Shown: positions 36,132 to 45,168, counted from the first letter of the stretch. The stretch is 64,000 nt of DNA from Paenibacillus pasadenensis (GCF_023715725.1 NZ_JAMBOT010000001.1:496001-560000), one strand, 5' to 3'. Notes: generated from the letters alone by a model not told the origin. A program made the numbers and translations.

Positions 36132-37841
36132 CTACTCCGTTTTAAAGCGGCCGAGGAGACCATGTAAACCCTCCGAAGTTTGTGCAAGATCGTCAATCAT
36201 TCCGCTGATTTTATTTATTTCCTGACGCTGCCCGGATGCTGACAGATCGACCGATTCGGAGTAACTGTAGTCCCCTTCGATTCGCTTGGCCATACTTTCC
36301 AGGGTTGCCGAAATCTCTTCAATACTAGCCGTCATTTCCTCCGTGGATGCGGATATCTCCTGAGTCTGCTCTGCCACAGACTGGGCGTCTTGTTCAATCC
36401 GCCGGAAGGACTGTATAAGCGCAGCAATAGCCTCAACGCCTTTGCCCGCTTCCTCCACATCACGCCCAATCAGCACATACGCTTCATCCGTCCGGCTTTC
36501 AATTTCCTGAATAATGCCGGTAATAGAAGAGGCGTGAAGTCTGGACTGCTCGGCCAGCTTGCGGATCTCGTCCGACACAACGGCAAAACCTTTGCCGTGC
36601 TCGCCCGCTCTTGCCGCCTCAATGGCCGCGTTCAGAGAAAGAATATTGGTCTGCGAAGCAATATTTTGCATAATGTCCGCAATTCCCGTAATCTCTCCTG
36701 TACGTTCTTTCAACTGGCTCATAATTTGCAGCTTTTTGTCCGCAAATTCGCGGATATACTCGATTTGAGCCGATGCCGCTTGAACGGCTCCTGCTCCTTG
36801 CTCCGCTGCCTGAAGCGCCATTGCGGCGCTTGCGGCCGCTTCCTGCGTAGCATCAGCGATCCGTTCAGCACCGATAGCTGCCTCCTGTGACGCTTTGGCG
36901 GCCTCGTCGCTGGCAATGCTGTTTCGTTTCGCATTGGCCCGGACGTTGCCAATCATCTCGGATACGCTGGCTGCCGATGCGCTGACAGTGTTGCCGCTTG
37001 TCCCGATTTCCTGGGCTTTATCTGCTGTATAAGCCGCCGTCTCTTTGGAGGAAACGATAAGCGCCCGCAAATTCTCCATCATGGCATTGAAGGATCTGGC
37101 CAGCTCTTTTACCTCATGGATGCCCCGCGTCTCCATCCGAGCCGTCAAATCTCCCTCGCTGCTGGCCAATTCAGACATCCGGGCCGCCATAGTCCGGATG
37201 GGCGCAATATTGTTGCGGATAATGAAAAGGCTGATGCCAAACCAAATGATTAAAAGGACAATAAAGACATAAGCCATCACCAGGCTCGAGTTGAACGTGG
37301 CGTCTGCCGATGCTGTAGAAGCTGCAGACAATTCAGCCGTTTCCGATTGAAATTGCTCAAGAAGGGCCGTAATTCCATCCTTCTGCTTTTCGTATTCGGC
37401 ACCGAACATAAGCAGTCTCGCTTTATCCATTTCACCGGCAGCAACTGCCTTCATAGAGGCTTCTTCTGTCGCGATTAAGGTATCGGAACGATCCTTTGAC
37501 TGTTGAATTAACGCCAGCTCTTCCGGCGGCGCTCCCAATTCTTTAAGTCGGGTTACAACCTTGTCCCTAGTTCGGGTCTCTTTAACTTCTTTCCAGTAGC
37601 TGTCGTAATGTTCTTTCTCCCCGTCAATCGTATAATGCCGGGCCTGCTCGGTTAAAAAATCGGAAGTCTCCAACAGCTCGAGGCTAAGCTGCTTATATTC
37701 GGCTTCTTGCTCCGTAGCGGTTTTCACCTGTTCAAAGCTTGTGTGCAGCTTATTCAGACCATACCCCGTCAAAGCTGCACAAATGATCGTTCCATAAATA
37801 ACAATCCGGATTAATCTCCCAATATCCAATTTCATCTTCAA
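36132..37841 (-). CDS. Methyl-accepting chemotaxis protein
   Basis: Transmembrane chemoreceptor, 569 aa. TM1 about 10-27 and TM2 about 186-207 enclose a helical four-helix-bundle-like sensor. Then a HAMP domain ([20 protein letters not shown]) and a signalling domain with the hairpin tip [43 protein letters not shown] (positions follow the usual MCP order). The ligand is unknown. It is transcribed toward the family cluster from 37.84 kb and is not obviously linked to it. Confidence 0.93.
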   Translation of the reverse strand: MKMKLDIGRLIRIVIYGTIICAALTGYGLNKLHTSFEQVKTATEQEAEYKQLSLELLETSDFLTEQARHYTIDGEKEHYDSYWKEVKETRTRDKVVTRLKELGAPPEELALIQQSKDRSDTLIATEEASMKAVAAGEMDKARLLMFGAEYEKQKDGITALLEQFQSETAELSAASTASADATFNSSLVMAYVFIVLLIIWFGISLFIIRNNIAPIRTMAARMSELASSEGDLTARMETRGIHEVKELARSFNAMMENLRALIVSSKETAAYTADKAQEIGTSGNTVSASAASVSEMIGNVRANAKRNSIASDEAAKASQEAAIGAERIADATQEAAASAAMALQAAEQGAGAVQAASAQIEYIREFADKKLQIMSQLKERTGEITGIADIMQNIASQTNILSLNAAIEAARAGEHGKGFAVVSDEIRKLAEQSRLHASSITGIIQEIESRTDEAYVLIGRDVEEAGKGVEAIAALIQSFRRIEQDAQSVAEQTQEISASTEEMTASIEEISATLESMAKRIEGDYSYSESVDLSASGQRQEINKISGMIDDLAQTSEGLHGLLGRFKTE

Positions 37842-38114
37842 GCGTACCCTCTCCCCATCTCTTATGCTGTTAAGATGCTCCTATAGCCACGCTATTTATA
37901 GCCCGTCATTTCCCGGCTTTATCTATTAAGCCCCTGATCTCCCCCCAATCTATTCCTTCTTATATCGGCTAAAACTTACCAACTTATCACTGAGTAATTT
38001 TACCAGTAAAGGTTTGCAGGTAACTTCTGAAATTAACTGGAAGTAAATTGAGATGCGCTTTGAATCTTTTTTGTAGTAGGACTATTTTTAGCATTCTAAA
38101 GATAGGAGAGCCCG

Positions 38115-38142
38115 CACCAGTATGTTAGTAAATCATATTATA
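38115..38142 (+). promoter_or_regulatory. Sigma-K-like promoter before the 38.19 kb pseudogene
   Basis: CACC (38115-38118), 15-base spacer, CATATTATA (38134-38142), a perfect match. The preceding 270 bases (37842-38114) hold nothing else I can identify. The promoter is better preserved than the gene it served. Confidence 0.6.
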
Positions 38143-38189
38143 AAACTATATCAAATTGAGGTGCTTATAAGCCGTAGGAGGAAACAGAT

Positions 38190-38598
38190 ATGCAGATAGG
38201 CATGATTTTGGTTTTGTTTATTTTATTGCTAATTACAGTGAGCGTCTGCATACCAATCCAGAAGTTACAGCATTGTTAACCCAAGGCTTTGATATTATCA
38301 ATAACAGCAGCTATACTTTCTGGTTGACTGTGGTTTCTGGAGAATCTGGATTACCGCCCCCATGCTGTAACCTATTGTCTAAAGGCGGTAAACATCACTA
38401 AGAGCTAAATGTACACCTTTTCTCCGATAGCTCCGCAGATGCCGGGTATAAATCAGGTAGTGAGCGAGATTTTGGTTTACTATGAGAAATAATCCAACAT
38501 TTTGGACTACGCGTATTCCCTCAATTGTCAATATTACTACTATTGGCAGCATTACTACGAAGGTGACATCTACAACGTTAACGATCCTTGATGCGTAA
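38190..38598 (+). pseudogene. Decayed YjcZ-like family gene (sister of 41.2 kb copy)
   Basis: Starts intact with AGGAGG, ATG 38190 and QIGMILVLFILLLITVSV. A one-base loss near 38255 (ATACCAATCC where the sister copy has ATTCCAAATC) shifts the frame so that TGTTAA stops it. Farther on, the codon for His-His-Tyr-Glu reads CATCACTAAGAG (a stop). A second indel lies near 38470. Conceptual repair gives the same protein as the 41.2 kb copy, including FDIINNSSYTFWLTVVSGES. Confidence 0.85.
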
Positions 38599-38767
38599 TC
38601 AAAATATCTCCATTAAATCTCCAGCGGTACCCGTCTTTTAACTTATCCAAGTTCATAGCCCCTCTTCTGATTATCCATAATGAAAAGAGGGAATTCGACG
38701 GTAAAATATGAAGATGAATGATGACAGCGTGGCTACGGGATTGTCAGCATCTGATCTATTAATTTCC

Positions 38768-38776
38768 CATATGATG
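38768..38776 (+). promoter_or_regulatory. Possible mother-cell -10 before the 38.80 kb gene
   Basis: CATATGATG, as in the other family promoters, but no AC lies at the expected 15-16 base distance. Confidence 0.35.
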
Positions 38777-38802
38777 CTACAACCAAACATAGGAGGAGTA
38801 AT

Positions 38803-39246
38803 ATGAACATAGGTGTCGTCTTGGTTTTATTTATTATGCTGCTTATTGTGACGAGTCTTTTTTCTAATCCATCAACAGGAAGCAACAACGATCCAGCCTT
38901 CTCTGTTACAGATTCAAGAAGATTTACGCTGAATAATGAATCCTACTCAACCCTTTTACTAACTTCAAAAAGTGGAGATTTTGAGTCCCCGGGACCGCCG
39001 CGTCATTTAATAATTTTTCCAAATCGCTCCTATTCCTTTGAAGTTCGATGGGCTCCACTTACTACCTTTAAAGCTTTCGCGACATTCGAGGTTCGGCGCT
39101 TCCCCTTTAACGATATTCTGGATACAGAAATGTTCAATGGATTAGGAACCATTTCGGACCCCCAAGAATGGAGGGTGTTCAAAAGTCCTCCGCATATATC
39201 CTATGTAATAAATAACAGAACGCTTACCGTTACCAATCCAATGTGA
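38803..39246 (+). CDS. YjcZ-like anchored family protein, C type, 147 aa
   Basis: The anchor is at the very N-terminus (MNIGVVLVLFIMLLIVTSLF), with no basic leader. The outside domain opens RRFTLNNESYSTLLLTSKSG and continues with ESPGPPRHLIIFPNRSYSFEV, rich in Arg and Pro. The end SYVINNRTLTVTNPM keeps the final strand. Ribosome site AGGAGG 7 bases before the ATG. Confidence 0.8.
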   Translation: MNIGVVLVLFIMLLIVTSLFSNPSTGSNNDPAFSVTDSRRFTLNNESYSTLLLTSKSGDFESPGPPRHLIIFPNRSYSFEVRWAPLTTFKAFATFEVRRFPFNDILDTEMFNGLGTISDPQEWRVFKSPPHISYVINNRTLTVTNPM

Positions 39247-39557
39247 GTCCGGAGGAGCCCTAATCTCACAATCTGCCAGTTCCCAGCCTCAATCTAAGCC
39301 ACTCATTCCCAGCTATTACTTCCCAATATATAGAAAAATACGACTGTCATATATAATGGTTTTAAACTGATATTCTTCCATAGTGGAACAAAGCATGAAC
39401 AAGAACGCGGTTGTAGCCTCCGGCAGAAGCGCAGCCAGCATCTGCAAGATGTCGATATACTGGATTTTGATGGCAGCAGACCGCTTGTTCACAGGTCTTG
39501 TTGATCCTTGCTGGCATGTTGTACATCTGCCCAACGTCTGCAAATTCCGGATACGTT

Positions 39558-39592
39558 AAGAGCCCGTGGGATCACCTCCCCGGGCTCTTTGT
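39558..39592. terminator. Terminator beside the streptothricin acetyltransferase-like gene
   Basis: Arms AAGAGCCCG / CGGGCTCTT near 39558-39566 and 39581-39589 with T-rich ends on both sides. The rest of 39247-39601 shows no convincing gene. Confidence 0.75.
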
Positions 39593-39601
39593 CATACGCT
39601 G

Positions 39602-40153
39602 TTAGCTTAGCTCATCGAACATTTTGTACCAGTAAAGCGCTGTATCAATGACCGATCCCGTATGCTTGAGCAAGTCCGCTCCGCCGAGAACGAAGCCGTG
39701 CTTCGCATAGAATCGGCACGCCACGAGATTGTCATCCTGGGCTTCCAAGGATAGGCCCACCAGTTGCTTGTCCTTAGCCCAAGCTTCCGCTCGTTCCAAC
39801 AGCAGCTTGCTGACTCCGGTTCTTCGATACTCTCGAATTGTCGCAATGTTTTCAATATAACCGAAACGGGTCCAATCACGAACGACCCGGATTTGTCCGA
39901 TACATATTGATCCGATGTAAGCCAAAAACAAAGCCTTGTTCTCCTGGTCGATATAGTCTTCCCAATCCAACTGATCGTCGGGAAAGCGAATCTCCTTCGG
40001 TTCATCAAACATTTGTTCTTCATAGGACCATTTGCCGTTCTGCAGTTGAGGCACGATCCGCCCTATGAGTGTAAACGGCTCGTTTGTTACGCGGATATCT
40101 TCAATCAACTCGGAACTTAGCGGTTTCAATACGATCGTCGGTTTAAGGCTCAA
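39602..40153 (-). CDS. satA: GNAT acetyltransferase, streptothricin acetyltransferase (SatA)-like
   Basis: 183 aa. The central acetyl-CoA fold reads GYIENIATIREYRRTGVSKLLL, followed by GLSLEAQDDNLVACRFYAKH and a final ALYWYKMF. The order and wording match SatA-type enzymes that acetylate streptothricin, especially the E-x-Q-D-x-N-x-x-A-C-x-F-Y motif. Start TTG 40153 follows GAGGG by 7 bases. Resistance is a family-based inference. The gene lies inside the accessory region. Confidence 0.8.
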   Translation of the reverse strand: MSLKPTIVLKPLSSELIEDIRVTNEPFTLIGRIVPQLQNGKWSYEEQMFDEPKEIRFPDDQLDWEDYIDQENKALFLAYIGSICIGQIRVVRDWTRFGYIENIATIREYRRTGVSKLLLERAEAWAKDKQLVGLSLEAQDDNLVACRFYAKHGFVLGGADLLKHTGSVIDTALYWYKMFDELS

Positions 40154-40506
40154 GGCTTCACCCTCTTTTGCTGTTTAGTATTATGACGCATGAAAGTATT
40201 CACGCTGAAGAATCGATTTGCAATTAATGATACGAACTTTACATTCGTAACGTCAACATTTAAAATTGTTAACTTATATTAAAAATACTTCCAAAACCGG
40301 CGAAGCAATTTAAAGACCTTAGCTTGCCACCGAAAAAGAACTCGATATAATCCTATAGGAAGGAACGATTATCAAGGTAATAAGCTACTTGCGCAAAAGG
40401 GAATTCGATGTCGGATAGAAGATTTTTGGTTCGGAATGAGCCATAGGGAGAATTTGGTCGTATATGCTATAATCGAACCAAATTTTGTAATCGGGGAGAG
40501 AATAGC

Positions 40507-40755
40507 ATGCAAACGGAATGGGAAAAGAAAAGCGCGGAAGAAATTGCAGCTGATAATAAAAAGTCATCCTTAAATATCCTGTCGTTAATCTCAATTTGCT
40601 TGCCGATACTTGGGTTCCTGCTTATGTTTGCGGGTAACAGTTTTATTTACCTGCTCATTGGAATTGGATTTGGTGGAGTCGTATATGGACTTGAGAAGGT
40701 CGTTAAAACCATAAATGATTATCAGCATATTATAAATCGAAACAGTGAAGAATAA
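40507..40755 (+). CDS. Small membrane protein, 82 aa
   Basis: A charged N-terminus (QTEWEKKSAEEIAADNKK) precedes two adjacent membrane segments (about 22-42 and 45-62) and a tail KVVKTINDYQHIINRNSEE. Ribosome site GGGGAGAG. Unknown family. The 350 bases before it (40154-40506) contain no other feature I can support. Confidence 0.65.
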   Translation: MQTEWEKKSAEEIAADNKKSSLNILSLISICLPILGFLLMFAGNSFIYLLIGIGFGGVVYGLEKVVKTINDYQHIINRNSEE

Positions 40756-40800
40756 GGACCATCATATAACATAAAAATCCCCCACCAGCCGGTTGAACTG

Positions 40801-40848
40801 TGACCTGTAAGATGGACACTTTGAAAAAAGTGACCTTCTTACGGGTCA
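40801..40848. repeat. Transposon-end-like nested inverted repeat
   Basis: TGACCTGTAAGA (40801-40812) and TCTTACGGGTCA (40837-40848) form a near-perfect inverted repeat enclosing a second one (CACTTT..AAAGTG). The sequence resembles end regions of IS3-type elements; no transposase is attached. It could also be a plain hairpin. Confidence 0.5.
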
Positions 40849-40919
40849 TTTGTGTTTTAATCAAGATAATATAGACATAAGGGATACGAGACAAACTTTC
40901 TTAAAATTGAGGTGCTTTT

Positions 40920-41105
40920 TTGGAAATTATCTTTTTAGGATTAGGTCTTTACGGTAGTCCAATTCTGTCTTTCTTCTTTATGTACCTGTTCATTCATTTA
41001 TTAGCTAAAGAAAATCATAGTGGCGGACTAAAGTTTTTAGCTTCGATATTATTTGCAATCATAGTTTGGACAATATCTGTACTCCTGATCCTTCAAGGTA
41101 CATAA
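40920..41105 (+). CDS. Small membrane protein, 61 aa
   Basis: TTG start 40920 with AGGTG 7 bases upstream. Two hydrophobic segments (IIFLGLGLYGSPILSFFFMY and ILFAIIVWTISVLLIL). No family recognised. Followed by a terminator at 41129-41160. Confidence 0.55.
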   Translation: MEIIFLGLGLYGSPILSFFFMYLFIHLLAKENHSGGLKFLASILFAIIVWTISVLLILQGT

Positions 41106-41124
41106 AGCTTGTTTGGGAACAGAA

Positions 41125-41160
41125 AAAAGCCCGCCGACCATCAAAGGTCAGCGGGCATTT
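41125..41160 (+). terminator. Terminator after the 61-aa gene
   Basis: Arms GCCCGC(C)GACC / GGTC(A)GCGGGC at 41129-41157 with A run before and ATTTGTTGT after. Confidence 0.75.
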
Positions 41161-41192
41161 GTTGTGTATGAGCGGCATAGCCCAAGCTATGC

Positions 41193-41591
41193 ATAATATT
41201 GGTTTTATTTATCTTGTTGGTAATTACGATGAGCGCGAGTATTCCAAATCAAGAAGTTTCAACTTTATTAACCCAAGGCTTTGATCTTATCAATAATAGC
41301 AGCTATAGTTTCTGGTTGACTGTGGTTTCAGGGGAATCCGGGTTACCGTCCCCATGCTGCACCATTTCGCCTAACGGCGGTAAACATCACTACGAGCTGA
41401 CTGTGCACCTTTACTCAAATAGCTCCGCAGATGCTGGATATCAATCAATTAGTGGACCGAGATTTGGATTTACAATGAGAAATAATCCAACATTCTGGAC
41501 TACGCGTATTCCATCAATTGTCGATATAACTACTATTGGTCCCATTACTACAACGGTGACACCTACAACATTAACTATCCTTAATGCGTAA
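41193..41591 (+). pseudogene. Decapitated YjcZ-like family gene
   Basis: The anchor LVLFILLVITMSASIPN and a full outside domain (FDLINNSSYSFWLTVVSGES, CCTISPNGGKHHYELTVHL, final TVTPTTLTILNA) are open. But the normal ATG-x-x-x-GGC start and AGGAGG site are replaced by foreign sequence (stop TAG at 41178, then CCCAAGCTATGCATA). Only a TTG at 41199 without a ribosome site remains. It may be silent or poorly translated. Close sister of the broken copy at 38190. Confidence 0.7.
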
Positions 41592-41689
41592 TTGCTGATA
41601 CAAGAATGATCGACAACTACGTGCATATCCTTCCCGATATCCAAGAGGACACGCCGGATACTTTCGGTAAAACATTCTATAAAGCGTGA
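41591..41689 (+). pseudogene. C-terminal remnant of a tyrosine recombinase (integrase)
   Basis: Reading IADTRMIDNYVHILPDIQED and on to GKTFYKA-stop matches the last 30 residues of phage/ICE integrases. The pattern T-x-x-x-x-Y-x-H-[IVL]-L-P places the catalytic tyrosine at NYVH. No upstream part is present, since the family gene abuts it. Three CGTATCA repeats follow at 41694-41730. Confidence 0.65.
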
Positions 41690-41778
41690 TTGTCGTATCA
41701 GGACCCTTTTCGTATCAAATTCGTATCACGTGCCAATTCGCATTGTTTTCAGAACCCTATTTTTCCTTAGAAAAAGCA

Positions 41779-41803
41779 AAAACCCTCGATTTCTTTAGGG
41801 TTA
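41779..41803. terminator. Hairpin like the one downstream of tRNA-Val
   Basis: AAAACCCTCGATTTCTTTAGGGTT forms an AACCCT/AGGGTT stem; the T run is on the minus strand. It resembles the hairpin at 45134-45163. Confidence 0.5.
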
Positions 41804-41953
41804 CCCTGTCAAGATGCTAATGGCTCCAACCGGATTATCAGCAGCGGAGCCTAGATATCCGGCTAATATAACTAAGCCGAATATTAGTTCTGCATTCCTA
41901 TTTTTTTCCACGATTTCTTCGACGCGCCAAACCAAATCCCCCTTTTGAAACAC
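41801..41953 (-). CDS. Possible 50-aa membrane protein or fragment
   Basis: GTG 41953 opens VFQKGDLVWRVEEIVEKNRN, then AELIFGLVILAGYLGSA (one membrane segment) and stops within the tRNA-like 14-mer. The composition is protein-like, but the ribosome site (GGAACAAG) is weak and the frame may be the tail of a longer lost gene. Confidence 0.35.
   Translation of the reverse strand: MFQKGDLVWRVEEIVEKNRNAELIFGLVILAGYLGSAADNPVGAISILTG
41802..41815. repeat. 14-bp copy of the tRNA-Val anticodon arm
   Basis: TACCCTGTCAAGAT is identical to 45200-45213 inside the tRNA-Val gene. Together with the similar hairpin on its left and the integrase tail nearby, it looks like an attachment-site or deletion scar. 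Confidence 0.5.
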
Positions 41954-42051
41954 CTTGTTCCAAGTATAGGGGGATATTGTTGAGATTATAAGGGCTTCGC
42001 AATTAAAAACGACGTTCAGCCGATCTGCTCAGCGGCTTGGGTAAGAGTGCG

Positions 42052-42182
42052 ACGATTTAACGCTCGTCGCTTGAGCCTGCGAGCCGTCCATACCTGTTGT
42101 AGCCACAGGCTGGAGGTAGGAATGAGGCGACAGAATGCTGCTCTGAGGACTCTACAGGATGGGTGTGATAGCCCGTACCTTT
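42052..42182 (+). repeat. 135-bp repeat upstream of family gene, copy 1
   Basis: Shares long identical blocks with 43686-43819: TTAACGCT, GTCGCTTG, TACCTGTTG, AGCCACAGGC, GTAGGAAT, GCTGCTCTGAGGACTCTACAG. It runs into the promoter's TACCTTTCTTT. Contains a CCTGT..ACAGG stem. Substitutions are clustered between the blocks. Confidence 0.8.
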
Positions 42183-42203
42183 CTTTCAGTTCCGCATACT
42201 GTG
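42176..42203 (+). promoter_or_regulatory. Sigma-K-like promoter of the 42.23 kb family gene
   Basis: TACC (42176-42179), 15-base spacer, CATACTGTG (42195-42203); start codon 27 bases further. Confidence 0.6.
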
Positions 42204-42230
42204 TTGATATACAACTTCGGAGGGATTGTT

Positions 42231-42680
42231 ATGAACTTAGGTATGGTTCTGGTTTTGTTTATTTTGTTAGTTATTGTAACAAGTGTTTTTTGTATGGTAA
42301 GTAATCCTGATGACACTGATCCACCTATAGGAATTACAGGCACGCAAACATTTTATATTGAAAATCAATCACAATTCAGAATACGTTTTATTTCGCGTAC
42401 CGGACCATCTGATTTGCCTGAAAAAAGAAATCTTCCTCCTGGCACTAGCACAGAATACATCGTTAGAACTTCTTCATCAATTGAGCCGGTGCAAGTCCGA
42501 ACTCTTTATTATATTTATGATAGTTCTGATTACAAACAGGGTGAATTCATAGTGACGATGGAGGCAACCGATTTGATTGCTATCGCTTACGTTAAAGGTG
42601 AAGAAGCCAAATATCCTGATAATTTGAATTTTGCACTATGGGCTTTGGGCAGAACAGTTAGAGCCGAGGACCGTTACTAA
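42231..42680 (+). CDS. YjcZ-like anchored family protein, C type, 149 aa
   Basis: MNLGMVLVLFILLVIVTSVF anchor at the extreme N-terminus, then an acidic linker (NPDDTDPPIG). The domain opens TFYIENQSQFRIRFISRTGP and has a LPPGTSTEYIVR segment. Its C-terminal third is unusual: charged (YVKGEEAKYPDNLNFALWAL) and ending GRTVRAEDRY. Ribosome site GGAGGG. Confidence 0.82.
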   Translation: MNLGMVLVLFILLVIVTSVFCMVSNPDDTDPPIGITGTQTFYIENQSQFRIRFISRTGPSDLPEKRNLPPGTSTEYIVRTSSSIEPVQVRTLYYIYDSSDYKQGEFIVTMEATDLIAIAYVKGEEAKYPDNLNFALWALGRTVRAEDRY

Positions 42681-42744
42681 CCCACAGCATCCAATATCCG
42701 GCATGCTCTATCCTGGTTTTAGGTTCTGCCACCCTGACTAAAGA

Positions 42745-42953
42745 AACATCTCGACCACGGATTTATCCCTCACATTCGCTCACGAGGCGCTGAAAAGAGA
42801 GAAACAAGAAGGCAAAAGCCTGCGTCGCTGGGTCGTGAAAGTGTTATTTTCATGGCTCAATCGCTTTCGTAAGATACTGGTTTTGAAAAGAAGGCGTTTA
42901 GCTATTTAGAGCTGCTTCACTTCGCCTGCGCTCTCATTGTCTGGAGAAAATAA
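42745..42953 (+). pseudogene. 3' remnant of an IS5-family transposase
   Basis: HEALKREKQEGKSLRRWVV and LFSWLNRFRKILV, then after a frameshift near 42881 FEKKAFSYLELLHFACALIV and WRK-stop. This is the well-known C-terminal end (RRWVVERT..WLNRFRK..) of DDE transposases of the IS5 group. The N-terminal two thirds are gone. Confidence 0.75.
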
Positions 42954-43685
42954 TCCCAGTTCATGCTCACTGATTTTATTTTGGGATAGGTTCTTATTGT
43001 AGTTATTGTAGTGTTTCCATGCGGATTGTCTGGGAGCTGCCCAGCGCTTTAATAACGTTCTATTCATCATCGCTTAAAAAATAAATTCCAAAAAACGAAA
43101 CTATAGGCTCTCAGAGAGGGGTTCATGGCTCCTCCCTCTCATCCTTCCCACAGTTCGCATTCAGCCCCAGTCAAACATCCCGTTTTCAAGTGCATCTGCC
43201 ACAAGCCGTTACTCTCACCGGGTAAGGCTGATACCCAGCTCCCTCGCCTTCACGGCGCTTGCTTCTTCGATTAGCACCTTGGGGGCTCCTCATAACCTTT
43301 CCATTGACCAAATCCATTTGCCCATTCAACAGGCTGGCCAGCCTTACCATGACTGCAGCAACACCCAAGTGTAACTACGCCCAAGTCATTAATCTTTTGA
43401 ATTTCTTCAGCAATGCAGCTATCTAAGGAACTTCAGTTCTTCCCGATTCTCTTGGATTGTTCAACTTAACCGTTGTTAAAGTGTTATGCTTACACATCCT
43501 CTTTCGCCTCCGTTCTGCTCGCTATAGCGGCTATTTTCTTCCTAAGTGACTATGCGGTTTTCGTTCAGTCTCTCGCTTTACATATATGCCGGACAGGCCG
43601 AATTCCGTACGTACTGTCGTCTTTAAAAACAATCTCGAAAGGCAGCTTACATAGGTGACTCTTCTTGAAGCGATGCTTTATGCTT
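42954..43685. other. Gene-poor stretch of unclear origin
   Basis: No credible coding region. The complement of 43100-43330 is relatively G-rich and carries a 61-codon frame (43186-43368, ...GANRRSKRREGEGAGYQPYP) that looks like part of a lost mobile element. I could not identify it. Confidence 0.4.
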
Positions 43686-43819
43686 TCCTTTTAACGCTAG
43701 TCGCTTGCCCCTGCTAGCCGATCTTTACCTGTTGCAGCCACAGGCCCGGAGAGTAGGAATAAGCCGACAGCAAGCTGCTCTGAGGACTCTACAGAATCGG
43801 CGTGAATGCCCGTACCTTT
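43686..43819 (+). repeat. 135-bp repeat upstream of family gene, copy 2
   Basis: Second copy of the element at 42052-42182, ending at the same place relative to the promoter. Some differences look compensatory (CCGAT here with ATCGG near the 3' end). Confidence 0.8.
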
Positions 43820-43840
43820 CTTTCAAACCCTCATACTATG
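43813..43840 (+). promoter_or_regulatory. Sigma-K-like promoter of the 43.87 kb family gene
   Basis: TACC (43813-43816), 15-base spacer, CATACTATG (43832-43840); start codon 28 bases further. Confidence 0.6.
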
Positions 43841-43868
43841 TTGGTATAAAAACATAGGAGGAATTGAT

Positions 43869-44309
43869 ATGAACTTAGGCATGATTTTAGTGTTATTTAT
43901 TTTGTTGGTGATTGTCGCTCAAACGTTTTTAGGAAGTAGTATCTCCTCAGAAAATGATCAACCCATCTCCGCTTTATACACCGAAGGTTTCGATGTCGTT
44001 AATGAGACAACCAATTATAGGTTTATACTTTCATCAAAAAGCGGATCAATTGAGTACCCAGCCTCTTCCATTATTAATCCAAGAGGAGGTTCTAATCATT
44101 TCGAGTTGCAGTTAAGCCGTCCTTCAAATGAAGCCTCCGTTACTTATACTGCATACAATCTTGGGAACCAAGTAATCGGAGAAGTAAAATTCGGGTTCAA
44201 ATGCGTCTATCTTTTAGGTGTTCGATTTTCTTCGACTTCGACAGTTACAAATACTGCTCCTGTAAATATTTCAAACGGAAACACTCGTATTGCAATAATA
44301 AATCAATGA
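43869..44309 (+). CDS. YjcZ-like anchored family protein, C type, 146 aa
   Basis: Anchor MNLGMILVLFILLVIVAQTF, a linker with SSISSENDQ, and domain opening GFDVVNETTNYRFILSSKSG. Then YPASSIINPRGGSNHFELQL and a threonine-rich end (SSTSTVTNTAPVNISNGNT) closing in RIAIINQ. Best preserved example of the P..I.P.GG...E pattern. Ribosome site AGGAGG. Confidence 0.83.
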   Translation: MNLGMILVLFILLVIVAQTFLGSSISSENDQPISALYTEGFDVVNETTNYRFILSSKSGSIEYPASSIINPRGGSNHFELQLSRPSNEASVTYTAYNLGNQVIGEVKFGFKCVYLLGVRFSSTSTVTNTAPVNISNGNTRIAIINQ

Positions 44310-44448
44310 CAAGTGTAATTTAAACCCACCCCAACTAAACCACGTGGCACGTGACCGTTATAGCGCTGGGGCAGGCGATGTGAATAGCGAATCGGGTTTA
44401 GCGAATGAGCGTAGCGTGCTTATATGTGATGCAGGACTAGCCTGCTTG

Positions 44449-44622
44449 TCACCGGAGATGTGCAAGAGAGTATCGACGAATGGAGTTGTCCCGGAACTGG
44501 ACCTCAATCATGTGCAGGCCGTCCAGCGTTACCTTATCGGCTTTAATGACCTTGCCAGTTTCGGTTTGAACTCGGTAATCCTGACCCCTGTAGCTGAACT
44601 GTCCTTCACTTCCAAGCTCCAT
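44449..44622 (-). CDS. 57-aa small protein of unknown function
   Basis: ATG 44622 with AAGGAG 8 bases upstream. MELGSEGQFSYRGQDYRVQT continues with GKVIKADKVTLDGLHMIEVQ and ends RRYSLAHLR. Compact beta-strand pattern as in small phage or plasmid proteins. Too short to assign; the good ribosome site and clean frame support it. Confidence 0.55.
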   Translation of the reverse strand: MELGSEGQFSYRGQDYRVQTETGKVIKADKVTLDGLHMIEVQFRDNSIRRYSLAHLR

Positions 44623-44979
44623 TGCCATCGCTCCTTAACAAAAATCCAGACGGCCTCCTATAAGCGCGTTTAAGTGTCTGTGCTCTGACCCACTGAATGT
44701 GTCGGCAGTCTGCCCAAACGCCAAATCAGCCCTATAGCGACCGTCTGGTAAAGGTTAAACGCCCCATGCGCCTCTACATAAGGTGCAAGAGTCGAGAGGA
44801 GCTTTCACCGTAATAGAAAAGCCGACCACATTGGCCGGCTGAATGTTAAGGCGTTCACGCCTCGTCGGTGTCTCTCTCGATTCCTTTCACTAACAATTTA
44901 CCATGGATATGAGCAAATCCGTTGCTCAATATTTATCCGTTTTTTTCTTCTTTTTTTCAACAGTATTTCTCCGAAATTT

Positions 44980-45107
44980 ATACATGTCTACTTTTATCCC
45001 TTTTGATGAAACTGGGCACCAATTCGGGCACCAATATGAATCGGAATTTAGCAGGTGTGCGCTTTAGTCGACTACAGGGCACCAAATGGGCACCAGGTGA
45101 GCTTTGA
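44980..45107 (+). pseudogene. Possible integrase C-terminal remnant next to tRNA-Val
   Basis: The frame ending at TGA 45107 has LLSLLMKLGTNSGTNMNRN and RLQGTKWAPGEL. Repeated G-T-N words are typical of the ends of tyrosine integrases whose genes stop at a tRNA. DNA shows GGGCACCA four times (45016-45095). Nothing catalytic is left, so the call rests on position and wording. Confidence 0.3.
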
Positions 45108-45129
45108 GCGCTATGATAAAGGACCGTAA

Positions 45130-45165
45130 AAAAGGAAAAAACCCTTGATATACAAGGGTTTTTGG
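45130..45165 (-). terminator. Terminator of tRNA-Val
   Basis: AAAACCCTTG / CAAGGGTTTTT stem (about 45138-45163), on the 3' side of the minus-strand tRNA gene. Confidence 0.75.
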
Positions 45166-45168
45166 CTA

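Noticed and set aside
39316..39543. 75-codon minus-strand frame
   Set aside because: Hydrophobic middle part looks somewhat protein-like, but there is no ribosome site and the ends are poor; possibly a fragment, not annotated.
43186..43368. 60-codon minus-strand frame, thought of as a group II intron or transposon leader
   Set aside because: Lacks intron domain V/VI or reverse transcriptase sequence nearby; only composition suggested it.
43473..43658. 61-codon plus-strand frame with a hydrophobic stretch
   Set aside because: No ribosome site and start is TTG in a decayed region.
45016..45095. GGGCACCA repeats as a CRISPR or iteron array
   Set aside because: Irregular spacing, only four short copies; better explained by the end of an integrase reading frame.
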